DNA from: Gudongella sp964575895
Lineage (GTDB): Bacteria; Bacillota; Clostridia; Tissierellales; Tissierellaceae
Assembly (NCBI GenBank): GCA_964575895.1
Contig: CAZNTE010000034.1
Span: forward strand, 1-22,342
Length of the DNA: 22,342 nt
Direction of reading: 5' to 3'
The first letter of the stretch is position 1. Each line of letters opens with the position of its first letter. The notes below the pieces were generated by a model that was not told where the DNA came from, searched no databases, and saw only the letters and a list, made by a program, of their open reading frames with translations. A program made the translations under genes and the position numbers. Positions 6,007 through 14,178 of the stretch are shown one piece after another.

Positions 6007-7380
6007 CTATTTCATATACTTTTCGATAAGTTTCGGATTCAAACGATCTAGTTCCTCTTTTGGCAGTAATGTCAGTAGCTCCCAAGCCAAATCTAGAGTA
6101 TTATTCATATCTCTATTCTCATTAAAACTTTGAGTAACAAATTTCTTCTCAAAAGCATCTCCAAACCTCATATACTTCTTATCTTTATCTGATAAATCTT
6201 CCTCTCCTACAATTTGTGCTAAAGCTCTAATTTCTTGAACTTTAGAATATGCAGAAAATAGCTGATTTGATACTTCTGGATGGTCTTCTCTAGTAAATCC
6301 ATCCCCTATACCATCTTTCATTAAACGGGAAAGAGATGGTAAAACATTTATTGGAGGATAAACACCTTTTTGATGCAATTCTCTAGCAAGTACTATCTGT
6401 CCCTCGGTAATATATCCAGTTAAGTCTGGTATTGGATGAGTAATATCATCATTAGGCATTGTAAGTATTGGAATAAGAGTCACTGATCCCTCAACACCTT
6501 TTATCATTCCAGCTCTTTCATATAGGGCAGCTAAATCTGAATATAGGTATCCTGGATATCCTCTTCTACTTGGTACTTCTTCTCTAAGTGAAGAAACCTC
6601 TCTCAAAGCCTCTCCATATGATGTAATGTCTGTCATTATAACTAAAACATGTTGATTCTCTTCATAAGCTAAATACTCAGCTGTTGTCAATGCACATCTA
6701 GGTGCTATAATTCTCTCCATTATGGGATCATCTGCATAGTTAATGTACATTACTACCTTATCTTGTACACCGGCCTTTTTAAATGTCTCCTGAAAGAAAA
6801 ATGCCTCATCATGTTTAACTCCAATTGCTGCAAATACTATGGAGAAATTATTATCTCCATCTTTTGATTGTATTTTTGCTTGACGAACAATCTGTGCAGC
6901 TAATTCATTATGTGGAAGACCAGCACCAGAGAATACGGGTAGCTTCTGACCTCTAATAAGAGTTATTAGTCCATCAATGGATGATATCCCCGTCTGAATG
7001 TAATTTCTTGGGTACTCCCTTGATACTGGATTTATAGGTCTACCATTTACATTGAATAAATTTTCTGAGTATACATCCCCACCACCATCAACTGGTTGTC
7101 CGATTCCATTGAACATCCTTCCTAAAACCTTTTTTGATAAGGGTATCTCAAAAGGCTTACCTTTGAAGCTTACCTTTGAGTTTTCAACTGACATCCCCAT
7201 TGTAGCACCAAAGACCTGAACTACAACCCTATCTCCATCAATTTTAATTACACGTCCTACTTTTTTATCTCCTACTGAATCTGTTATCTCTACTATTTCA
7301 CCATATCCTACGGAATGAATCTTTGAAAGCTCAATAAGAGCTCCCTGTACCCTATCTAATTTTAAATATTCTCTCTTCAT
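6007..7380 (-). CDS. ntpB: V-type ATP synthase subunit B
   Basis: Non-catalytic nucleotide-site subunit of the A3B3 head, 457 residues. In place of a working P-loop it has SGAGLPHN (151-158), as expected for B. PSLSRLMKDGIG carries R352, the arginine that reaches into the neighbouring A subunit's catalytic site. REEVPSRRGYPGYLYSDLAALYERAG is a strongly conserved B segment. I prefer the ATG at 7380, with GGGTG six bases upstream. The GTG at 7392 that overlaps the ntpA stop would add four residues and lacks a well-placed ribosome site. Either way ntpB is translationally close to ntpA. Family membership is certain; the exact start is the only open point. Confidence 0.95.
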   Translation of the reverse strand: MKREYLKLDRVQGALIELSKIHSVGYGEIVEITDSVGDKKVGRVIKIDGDRVVVQVFGATMGMSVENSKVSFKGKPFEIPLSKKVLGRMFNGIGQPVDGGGDVYSENLFNVNGRPINPVSREYPRNYIQTGISSIDGLITLIRGQKLPVFSGAGLPHNELAAQIVRQAKIQSKDGDNNFSIVFAAIGVKHDEAFFFQETFKKAGVQDKVVMYINYADDPIMERIIAPRCALTTAEYLAYEENQHVLVIMTDITSYGEALREVSSLREEVPSRRGYPGYLYSDLAALYERAGMIKGVEGSVTLIPILTMPNDDITHPIPDLTGYITEGQIVLARELHQKGVYPPINVLPSLSRLMKDGIGDGFTREDHPEVSNQLFSAYSKVQEIRALAQIVGEEDLSDKDKKYMRFGDAFEKKFVTQSFNENRDMNNTLDLAWELLTLLPKEELDRLNPKLIEKYMK

Positions 7381-7391
7381 TCTATCACCCA

Positions 7392-9164
7392 CTATTCAGA
7401 ATACTCGGATTCTAACACATTGTAGAATTCGTTTATCATAGTATTCAAACTTTGTAATTTATCAATCTCATCATTTGCAATGGTGTATTTCATCTTAATA
7501 ACTTCTTCATATAGTTCAGAATTTCTAACTCTCGAGATTGGAATTCCTCTCTTAACAGCCTGAAGACCCCTATTATACAATAATTCTATTGTCTTTAACA
7601 TCTCAAGTTGCTTTTTAAGTGGAACATATGTGTCATCCTTATGGAAAGCATTTTGCTGTAAGAAACCAATCTTTATAACTCTAGCAACTTCTAGTATTAG
7701 TCTTTGATCATCAGGTAATACATCTTCACCTACAAGCAATACTATCTCTAGTAATCTACTTTCATCGAATAGTAGATTCAACATTCTACTTCTAATACCC
7801 TCTATATCTTCATTTAATTCTTTCTCATAAAACTTCTTAATCATATCTGCATATCCGCTATAACTGTTCATCCAGTTAATAGCTGGGTAGTGTCTTGAAT
7901 ATGCTAACTCTCTATCAAGTCCCAAGAAAACATTAACAAATCTCTTTGTGTTTTCAGTTACTGGTTCAGAGAAGTCTCCTCCTGCTGGCGAAACTGCACC
8001 AATAATTGTTACAGACCCTTCTTCACCAGAAAGTGTTTTTACATACCCTGCTCTCTCATAGAATTGGGCTAACCTGGATGGTAAATAAGCTGGATATCCT
8101 TCCTCTGCAGGCATCTCCTCAAGTCTACCAGAAATTTCCCTTAGGGCTTCTGCCCATCTAGATGTAGAGTCTGCCATAATAGCCACATTATAACCCATAT
8201 CTCTGAAATACTCTGCCATGGTGATACCAGTATAAATAGATGCTTCTCTGGCTGCTACTGGCATGTTTGATGTGTTTGCTATAAGTACAGTCCTCTCCAT
8301 TATTGGTCTATTAGACTTAGGGTCAATTAGTTTTGGAAAATCTTCAAGAACTTCTGTCATTTCATTTCCACGTTCTCCACAACCAACATAAACTATTATA
8401 TCTGCATCTGACCACTTAGCTAACTGGTGCTGAGTCATTGTCTTTCCTGTACCAAATCCACCAGGTATTGCAGCTGTTCCACCCTTCGCAATAGGAAAGA
8501 ATATATCCAGAACCCTTTGACCAGTTATTAGTAACTTATCAATAGGTAGCCTTTCCCATGCTGGTCTTTGTACCCTTACTGGCCACTCTTGATGCATTAA
8601 GCAATCATGAACATTCCCTTTTTTATCCTTAACTTTAACCAGGACTTCATTTATATTATAACTTCCATTTTCTATTGCCCAAATAACCTCTCCCTCAACT
8701 CCAATAGGAATAAGTAGCCTATGGGTAATAAGTGGTGTCTCTTCCACCTTTCCGAAGAATTGACCAGCTCTTACTGTATCTCCAACTTTAACATGGATTT
8801 CAGCATCCCAAAGTTGCTCCTCATCAATGGATATTAGTCCAATACCCTCTGGTATAAAACTTCCATGATCTTCCTTGATTTTTTTAAGAGGTCTTTGAAT
8901 TCCATCAAACATATTACCAAGCATACCAGGCCCAAGTTTTAAAGACAGTGGTTTCCCAGTAGATACTATACTTTCGCCTCTTTTGATACCTTCTGTTTCC
9001 TCATAAACTTGAACTGTGCCATAATCTCCATCGATGGAAATAATTTCGCCTATCAATTTATTTCTACCAACCATTACCATTTCTCTCATTTTAAAACCCG
9101 TCATATTCTTCCCTAGGATAACAGGACCATTGATCATCTGAATTTCTCCTATAAGATTACTCAT
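7392..9164 (-). CDS. ntpA: V-type ATP synthase catalytic subunit A
   Basis: Catalytic ATP-binding subunit of 590 residues. It has an N-terminal beta barrel and the large inserted 'bulge' domain typical of V/A-type A subunits. The P-loop is GGFGTGKT (235-242), followed by GCGERGNEMTE with the catalytic glutamate and by the SRWAEALREISGRLEEMP segment. It exchanges ATP hydrolysis or synthesis for rotation of the D/F shaft. I use the ATG at 9164, with GGCAGGTG seven bases upstream, giving an 8-base overlap with ntpE; a GTG at 9173 would add three residues. GGFGTGKT replaces the more widespread GPFGSGKT form of this loop; I believe this variant also occurs in other clostridial enzymes. No defects are seen. 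Confidence 0.97.
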   Translation of the reverse strand: MSNLIGEIQMINGPVILGKNMTGFKMREMVMVGRNKLIGEIISIDGDYGTVQVYEETEGIKRGESIVSTGKPLSLKLGPGMLGNMFDGIQRPLKKIKEDHGSFIPEGIGLISIDEEQLWDAEIHVKVGDTVRAGQFFGKVEETPLITHRLLIPIGVEGEVIWAIENGSYNINEVLVKVKDKKGNVHDCLMHQEWPVRVQRPAWERLPIDKLLITGQRVLDIFFPIAKGGTAAIPGGFGTGKTMTQHQLAKWSDADIIVYVGCGERGNEMTEVLEDFPKLIDPKSNRPIMERTVLIANTSNMPVAAREASIYTGITMAEYFRDMGYNVAIMADSTSRWAEALREISGRLEEMPAEEGYPAYLPSRLAQFYERAGYVKTLSGEEGSVTIIGAVSPAGGDFSEPVTENTKRFVNVFLGLDRELAYSRHYPAINWMNSYSGYADMIKKFYEKELNEDIEGIRSRMLNLLFDESRLLEIVLLVGEDVLPDDQRLILEVARVIKIGFLQQNAFHKDDTYVPLKKQLEMLKTIELLYNRGLQAVKRGIPISRVRNSELYEEVIKMKYTIANDEIDKLQSLNTMINEFYNVLESEYSE

Positions 9165-9786
9165 TGGTTTCACCTGCCTTTCCTAATGCTAGACATAGTT
9201 CTTTTCCTATAAGATACTCATTTTCTTCAATCAAGGTTCTTACAGTATGGTCAATATTATATGTCTTATTTAAATTACTTATCATAAAACCTGCTATATA
9301 ATCTTCATCTAGGGGTTCAATCTTAAAGGTTTTTTTAGTATAGTACTCTAAATTTTCAAGACAATGTTTAGCACCTTCAACATCTTTTTCCCTTAAGTAG
9401 AGGATCATATCTTTTTCCTCAAGTCCCATAAGATATTTATCTAGTTTTTTACACAGATAAGTATTATATTCTTCAGTTTCTACAAATCTTTTTGCTTTAT
9501 CTAATACTCTTTCCAGTAGATCCTTTTGAAGATCAGCTCTTTTTTGTAGAAGCTGAGTTTTAATGTCTTCCTTAGCTTTTGCCAGGGCTTCATTTCTCTC
9601 AATCTTCCCCTGTGCAATTTTTCTACGAATTATCTCTTCTCTTTGCAACTCCATTTCAACTCTCTTATCTTCAAGAAGCTGCTTGTTCTTATCATCTAAT
9701 TCCTCTAATAGTCTTTGATATTTAGCTTCTTCATCTCTAAAAACTATCTTATGAAAAATATCTAATTTTTCTTCTACCGTTATCAT
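9157..9786 (-). CDS. ntpE: V-type ATP synthase subunit E (peripheral stalk)
   Basis: 209-residue subunit E of the peripheral stalk that holds the A3B3 head still. The N-terminal half (about 1-110) is a long, highly charged helix rich in Glu, Lys, Arg and Gln, as expected for the right-handed coiled coil with its G/H partner. The C-terminal part (about 115-200) is a small mixed domain ending in the TLIEENEYLIGKELCLALG region that contacts the head. The start has GGTGGTGAA upstream. Identity depends on composition, length and location between F and A, because E subunits are poorly conserved; context makes the call reliable. Its 3' end overlaps the start of ntpA by 8 bases. Confidence 0.88.
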   Translation of the reverse strand: MITVEEKLDIFHKIVFRDEEAKYQRLLEELDDKNKQLLEDKRVEMELQREEIIRRKIAQGKIERNEALAKAKEDIKTQLLQKRADLQKDLLERVLDKAKRFVETEEYNTYLCKKLDKYLMGLEEKDMILYLREKDVEGAKHCLENLEYYTKKTFKIEPLDEDYIAGFMISNLNKTYNIDHTVRTLIEENEYLIGKELCLALGKAGETNE

Positions 9787-9797
9787 AAATTCACCAC

Positions 9798-10103
9798 CTA
9801 AATTTTAATGCCTATGGATTCTTTAATATGTCTCATTATAAAGTTTTTGTCCTTTAGGCCAGTTCGATCAGGAATTGTAACTATCAATTGAGAACTTCCT
9901 GTTCTCTTTAGTTCTAGCACCTGTTCCTTCATATCTTCGAATATCTTCTCTGTAATGATGATGATTCCTATATCCTTATCTTCTACTGCATTTTTAAAAT
10001 GCATGTTAATCTCATCTTTGGTTTCAGCGAGTACTCCTTGGATATTTGCTAATCTTAATCCTATAATCGTGTCTCTGTTATCACTGATTAAGATAGACTT
10101 CAT
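9798..10103 (-). CDS. ntpG: V-type ATP synthase subunit F
   Basis: 101-residue Rossmann-like subunit F that binds the lower part of the D shaft in the rotor. The pattern ISDNRDTIIGLRLANIQG at the N-terminus and IGIIIITEKIFE in the middle are characteristic of F. The start lies one base after the ntpK stop (TAGTATG), with GGAAGG at the end of ntpK acting as the ribosome site, so translation is coupled. In Enterococcus nomenclature this is NtpG. It precedes E here, unlike the Enterococcus order where E and C come first. Confidence 0.88.
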   Translation of the reverse strand: MKSILISDNRDTIIGLRLANIQGVLAETKDEINMHFKNAVEDKDIGIIIITEKIFEDMKEQVLELKRTGSSQLIVTIPDRTGLKDKNFIMRHIKESIGIKI

Positions 10104-10104
10104 A

Positions 10105-10536
10105 CTACAGCCTTCCTAATATCATGATTGATACGATAAGACCATAAATAGCAATACCTTCCGCCAAACCAACAAAGATAAGGGTTTTACCTAATAGGGA
10201 TGAATCCTCTGATACTGCTCCTAGAGCTGCAGAACCTACAACCGCTACTGCATAACCTGCTCCTAAAGTAGCTATTCCTGTTGCTAGTGCTGCTGAAATA
10301 AATCCTAAACCTTGAGCTGATGATAATGCACCAGTTGTCTCAGTTTCAGCATTTATTGCCTGTGGCACCATTATTATAACTGCTGCAATAAGTATTGGTA
10401 AGAAGATAAATAAATTTGCTTTTAGTATCTTCTTTAATGTTTTCTTGTTGCCTTCCATATTTTTATACATCATGAATGCTCCGGTTCCTATTGTAAGTAA
10501 TACTAATAAAGTAGTTGAAATCAAAACGAATGACAT
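10105..10536 (-). CDS. ntpK: V-type ATP synthase membrane-ring subunit K
   Basis: 143-residue proteolipid of the ion-carrying ring. Four hydrophobic segments are seen at about 3-23, 41-62, 76-105 and 117-141. Only the last two form a recognisable c-type hairpin: glycine-rich GIATLGAGYAVAVVG, polar loop SEDSSLLGK, and GLAEGIAIYG with the ion-carrying E126. The first pair is not c-like; segment two follows a Lys-rich stretch and ends in INA-E, resembling a signal peptide with a cleavage site. At the positions of sodium ligands in Na+-translocating rings, the glutamine is A93 and the serine/threonine after the glutamate is G127, though Y131 is kept. This argues for protons but does not prove it. 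A strong AGGAGG site precedes the ATG, suiting a subunit needed in many copies. Confidence 0.93.
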   Translation of the reverse strand: MSFVLISTTLLVLLTIGTGAFMMYKNMEGNKKTLKKILKANLFIFLPILIAAVIIMVPQAINAETETTGALSSAQGLGFISAALATGIATLGAGYAVAVVGSAALGAVSEDSSLLGKTLIFVGLAEGIAIYGLIVSIMILGRL

Positions 10537-10560
10537 GTAATCTCCTCCTAAATATAAATG

Positions 10561-12510
10561 TTATTTTTCTAAACTAACTGGATTAAACTCTCTACCTTCA
10601 CCTTTGTAATATCTACTAAATAGTTCATAGTATTGCAGTCTCATCCCTTGTATAAATACGATTAATCCTTCTAATCCAATAATGAAAATATTTCCTACAA
10701 TTAATACAATTATATTTCCAGCTGCTGATCCTATCATATGTCCAATTGTTTCAAATGCTAAGAACAAGCCAACATGAGTAAGTGCAAATGCTCCTACCCT
10801 TATAAATGAAACAGTACCACTTAGTAAGCTTAAGAAAGTCTCCAATAAGGAAAATACTGATTCAACATAGTATCCTGAAATATCATCTCCATGAAGAGGT
10901 CTCTTCTTCTCTATTATATGAGTCAGTGGTAATCTAAATACAATTGCAAGTAGGCACAATATTACTATAGGTACCCCTATAAACATAGGTAGAATATCAA
11001 GACCCAACATTCCTCCTCCAACAAGGGCTAACAGGGTAATATATAATACAACTCCTGCAACTCCTTCTTTACCGAAAAGTCCTTCTTCAATATCATGTCT
11101 CTTATAAGCATTTATGATTCCATAAGTATAGGCAGTTAATAGAAGTCCTACTCCCATAAAGATTGCTATCATAAGCATATCATTAATATTCTCAAATGGT
11201 TTTATCCAAAGTGCTGGTATTAGAGTTTCTATCCCAAATACTGCCCCATATAATAAACCAAATATCATTGAAGCTATTCCCAATCTAGTAAGAAGTCCTC
11301 CAAATAGCTCCATTTTCTTCTTTTTAGCCAAAAATATTCCTGCAAGTACAAAGATGAAGCCTTGACCTAAATCTCCAAACATAGTTCCAAATAGCAACAT
11401 GTAGGATAAACTAACAAATGGTGTTGGGTCCAACTCATTGTATGAAGGTGTTCCATACATAGATACCATCCATTGGAATGGTCTGAAGAACCAATTATTT
11501 CTTAGCTTAGTAGGTGGATTATATTGTTTATCTCCTTTTAGCATTACTAATGTTCCAGGATACTTATCGAATAACTTATTTATATTGTCCTTGTCGCTTT
11601 CTGTTATCCATCCTGAAAGATAAAAATATTTTTTTGAAAAAGCTATATTTTCCTTAACGCCATCAAGTTTTGCTATTAATTTTACTTGACCCATTAGGTG
11701 ATTAACTCTGTCTCTGTATTTATCTCTAAGTTCAGCGATCCTATTTTTTTGACCTTCAATTTCCATATTGAGTCTATCTTTCATACCTTGTATCTGTTTT
11801 TGAATCTCTTGCGGAGTCCCAGAGTATTCCTTTGGTATTATGATCTCTCTAAAATTTAGTGATCTTAATATTCTTTTCATTTCCTCTTCTACACTCTTGG
11901 GATATAAAACAATATAAACTTCTCCATCTGAACTACTTCCGGTATGAAGTAATATAGCTAATATATTCTCGTAGTTTTTCTTTAACTTTAAACGATCCTC
12001 TTTTGTAAGAATCCCCATTTTGAAATTAAAGTATTCCATATCTCTTAAGTCTCTTATTGGAACTGCAAAATCACTAATTTGTTTAAAACTATTTGAATAG
12101 AAACTATCCAGAAACTCTAGTTCTTTCTCTAATGCGTGTAACATTATACTTGGTTCATGAACTTTTTCACAAATAAAATTAAGCTCATCAAGAATTTCTT
12201 CTTTACTTAACTTAATATCTAAGTCATGAGATTCTTTGTCTAACTCAATACCCAGTATATCCTTAAGATTTTCACCCTTCTTAAGGAGTTCAACATATCT
12301 CTCATCCTTTTCAAATGTAGATATGTAATTCAAATCAATTAATCTGTCGATGTTTTCATCACTTACATCAAATAAAAAGTTGTTATCCTCTATCTGCTTG
12401 AGAGCAGAAACTAAGTCTACCTTTTCTGATTTAAGGATGTCTTTTAGAACACCATCCACATCCCGGATATCTCCTATGATATTCATCATCGTCATCTTTT
12501 CAACGGACAT
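10561..12510 (-). CDS. ntpI: V-type ATP synthase subunit I (stator a-type subunit)
   Basis: 649-residue subunit with a cytoplasmic N-terminal half (about 1-340, with helical stalk regions) and a membrane half of roughly eight segments beginning near 365. It forms the two half-channels beside the K ring. Conserved arginines needed for ion transfer are visible: R571 in SFIRVGAFALTH and R624 in FIQGMRLQYYE, with E614 in GLEGLIVF. FGTMFGDLGQG is a typical early membrane motif. The ATG overlaps the ntpC stop by one base (TAATG), so translation is coupled. The length is normal for bacterial I subunits. Confidence 0.95.
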   Translation of the reverse strand: MSVEKMTMMNIIGDIRDVDGVLKDILKSEKVDLVSALKQIEDNNFLFDVSDENIDRLIDLNYISTFEKDERYVELLKKGENLKDILGIELDKESHDLDIKLSKEEILDELNFICEKVHEPSIMLHALEKELEFLDSFYSNSFKQISDFAVPIRDLRDMEYFNFKMGILTKEDRLKLKKNYENILAILLHTGSSSDGEVYIVLYPKSVEEEMKRILRSLNFREIIIPKEYSGTPQEIQKQIQGMKDRLNMEIEGQKNRIAELRDKYRDRVNHLMGQVKLIAKLDGVKENIAFSKKYFYLSGWITESDKDNINKLFDKYPGTLVMLKGDKQYNPPTKLRNNWFFRPFQWMVSMYGTPSYNELDPTPFVSLSYMLLFGTMFGDLGQGFIFVLAGIFLAKKKKMELFGGLLTRLGIASMIFGLLYGAVFGIETLIPALWIKPFENINDMLMIAIFMGVGLLLTAYTYGIINAYKRHDIEEGLFGKEGVAGVVLYITLLALVGGGMLGLDILPMFIGVPIVILCLLAIVFRLPLTHIIEKKRPLHGDDISGYYVESVFSLLETFLSLLSGTVSFIRVGAFALTHVGLFLAFETIGHMIGSAAGNIIVLIVGNIFIIGLEGLIVFIQGMRLQYYELFSRYYKGEGREFNPVSLEK

Positions 12511-13565
12511 TATTCATCACTTCCTTTAATGGTCCTTACTAGGTACCCTTTGGTATCGTAGTAGGATAACCCGTATTTTTTTGCCTCCACTATCGATATT
12601 ATATCCTTGATTTCAAATTCCAATAAGTGTAGGTATGCTATAGAAATTGATACATCCAACTTTCCTTTTTTAAATGTATTCTTAAATGTATTAAATAAAT
12701 GCCTTTGGATTCTAATTTCCATAAATAAATCTAAATCTTTTTCCTCATTGACTAACTCTTTATACTTAGTTTTACCTACATAGTTTTTTAGATCTTCAAT
12801 GGAGCCATAACACAGTTTTTTAAGTTCCTTATAATCTACGATGTTACCATTAGGTAATGTATAGTTTATAAGCTCTTCAGGTACTAGATTATAGAATTTA
12901 ATCCCTCTATATATCCACTCAATATTTAGTAGGTCAATATTCTCTCCTAAGAAAACATTGAATATCTCTCTATCTGATTTTGAAAGCTTTTGAGCGCTTT
13001 CACTAAGTGCAGTAAAGTAAAGTCTGTCAAGATTCATCTCCATATAGAATAAGAGCTTTTGATAATTCTCATGTCTATAAGGATATAACACGTCGTAAAA
13101 CTTGGTTCCCTTTAGTCTGTCGATAAACTCTTCCAAAGATTTTGCATACCTTATCTTTTCATAAGAAAAGCTGTAGTACTCGTTCTTGATAAAGCTTACT
13201 TTCTCATACTTAGTAAGATCTTCTCCTCTAGCTAATGCTCTTAAGTAAAGCTTTAGATCTTCAGTTTCATATCTAAACATCAATGACCTATAGAATTTCT
13301 CATAATCATCTGAAAAGTACTTAAGTATCTTCTCAAACTGTACTATTAAGAATCTTTCAAGCTGTAATTCAACTTTCTGAACATCATCAACATTATCAAT
13401 ATGTGATAACATTTCACCATAAACTGTGTTGTCTCTAAGATACTGAACCTGATCTACTAGCTTATCTTTTTCCATCAATGCTATATAGTCTTCGTCGTTG
13501 AGGAAACGGGAACGCATTACTCTAATTTTGGTATTTATTGCGGAAAATCGTCTTTCATTCCCCAT
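12510..13565 (-). CDS. ntpC: V-type ATP synthase subunit C (AC39-like socket)
   Basis: 351-residue subunit C, the funnel-shaped socket that joins the rotor shaft (D/F) to the K ring. It is all-helical and soluble, made of repeated helical subdomains. The N-terminus FSAINTKIRVMRSRFLNDEDYIALMEKD and the C-terminal EFEIKDIISIVEAKKYGL segment (LLEFEIKDIISIVEAK) are the usual AC39 signatures. AGAGGG lies eight bases before the ATG, and the gene starts 10 bases after the stalk gene. In the Enterococcus operon C follows K and E; here it comes before I. The protein shows no truncation. Confidence 0.93.
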   Translation of the reverse strand: MGNERRFSAINTKIRVMRSRFLNDEDYIALMEKDKLVDQVQYLRDNTVYGEMLSHIDNVDDVQKVELQLERFLIVQFEKILKYFSDDYEKFYRSLMFRYETEDLKLYLRALARGEDLTKYEKVSFIKNEYYSFSYEKIRYAKSLEEFIDRLKGTKFYDVLYPYRHENYQKLLFYMEMNLDRLYFTALSESAQKLSKSDREIFNVFLGENIDLLNIEWIYRGIKFYNLVPEELINYTLPNGNIVDYKELKKLCYGSIEDLKNYVGKTKYKELVNEEKDLDLFMEIRIQRHLFNTFKNTFKKGKLDVSISIAYLHLLEFEIKDIISIVEAKKYGLSYYDTKGYLVRTIKGSDE

Positions 13566-13575
13566 TTATATCCCT

Positions 13576-13902
13576 CTATTCTTCCATTGATAAAATTTTT
13601 CCCCACAATCTTTCAGTTAAATCTTCTTTTATTTCGTTATAAACGACATCAATATTGACTTTATTACTTATGCATTCAACTTCAACTTTTGATGTTAGGT
13701 TAAGACTACCAGTTACTCCACCTACAATTTCCCTGTATGCCTTCTCACCTTCCTCCATATATTGTTGTTGTAGCTCTTTTTCAAGCTGTTGAACTTTGTC
13801 TAAACCTTCAAATTTCTTCTTCCTAAGAGCTTCTTCATATTTTTCTCTTAGATTGATGGTTTCTTTGTCGAGATTGATAATTTTTTGGGCAATATCGTTC
13901 AT
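13576..13902 (-). CDS. V-type ATP synthase G/H-like peripheral stalk subunit
   Basis: 108-residue hydrophilic protein, first of the operon. Residues about 1-60 form a charged helix with heptad-like spacing (LDKVQQLEKELQQQY), the expected partner for the E-subunit helix in the peripheral stalk. The C-terminal 40 residues are more mixed, longer than in the simplest G/H subunits. The assignment (H in archaeal naming, NtpF in Enterococcus) comes mainly from length, coiled-coil character and first place in the operon, since these subunits have few conserved residues. GGAG lies nine bases before the ATG. An unrelated helical protein is possible, but no other G/H candidate exists in the operon. Confidence 0.75.
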   Translation of the reverse strand: MNDIAQKIINLDKETINLREKYEEALRKKKFEGLDKVQQLEKELQQQYMEEGEKAYREIVGGVTGSLNLTSKVEVECISNKVNIDVVYNEIKEDLTERLWGKILSMEE

Positions 13903-13927
13903 ATTTTATCACTCCTTAGCCTTATAC

Positions 13928-13955
13928 ATTATACCTTATTGAGGATTATAAACAA
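13928..13955 (-). promoter_or_regulatory. Putative V-ATPase operon promoter
   Basis: On the minus strand a perfect -10 TATAAT (complement of 13928-13933) follows a weak -35 TTGTTT (complement of 13950-13955) with a 16-base spacer, 26 bases upstream of the first ATPase start codon. The -35 and spacer lie inside the inverted repeat at 13934-13977, so a protein bound there would compete with polymerase. If the true promoter is further upstream, this region is leader RNA instead. Confidence 0.45.
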
Positions 13956-13977
13956 TTTTGTTTATCCTCAAATAAGG
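13934..13977 (-). repeat. Large inverted repeat in the V-ATPase leader
   Basis: CCTTATTGAGGATTATAAAC (13934-13953) is matched by GTTTATCCTCAAATAAGG (13960-13977). The arms agree over 17 positions, with one extra base in the right arm and three in the left, around a 6-base loop. No T run follows in either direction, so it is not a simple terminator. It may be an operator overlapping the promoter or a leader hairpin. Confidence 0.7.
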
Positions 13978-13978
13978 C

Positions 13979-14041
13979 CTAAAGAGATGTTAAAAGACTC
14001 AAATACATCGTTAATTGTGTAACATCTCTTAATATCTTCAT
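13979..14041 (-). CDS. Possible 20-residue leader ORF, framed by an inverted repeat
   Basis: A short frame upstream of the ATPase operon starts with ATG at 14041, has AAAGGAG four bases before it, and ends at TAG (13981-13979): MKILRDVTQLTMYLSLLTSL. The second half is hydrophobic. An 11-bp perfect repeat, AAGAGATGTTA (13982-13992) and TAACATCTCTT (14020-14030), spans almost the whole frame, so the mRNA could pair its start region with its end. It may be a regulatory leader peptide, a tiny membrane protein, or chance. There is no homology evidence, and the ribosome-site spacing is a little short. Confidence 0.3.
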   Translation of the reverse strand: MKILRDVTQLTMYLSLLTSL

Positions 14042-14145
14042 TTTACTCCTTTTTTCTTTATATTGCTTGCATTTCCCTATATATTACAAAAACTTAATAA
14101 TTTTAGAAGGACTTTGGTCCCGCTAATTTTAGCCATTTCAAAAGA

Positions 14146-14174
14146 AGAGTACTATGTTAAAAACATAGCACTCT
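14146..14174 (-). terminator. Terminator after iorB
   Basis: AGAGT-A-CTATGTT and AACATAG-C-ACTCT pair as 12 base pairs with one A/C mismatch and a 3-base loop. On the minus strand the hairpin is followed by CTTCTTTT. It lies five bases past the iorB stop and would separate iorAB from the ATPase operon. Confidence 0.75.
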
Positions 14175-14178
14175 ATTA

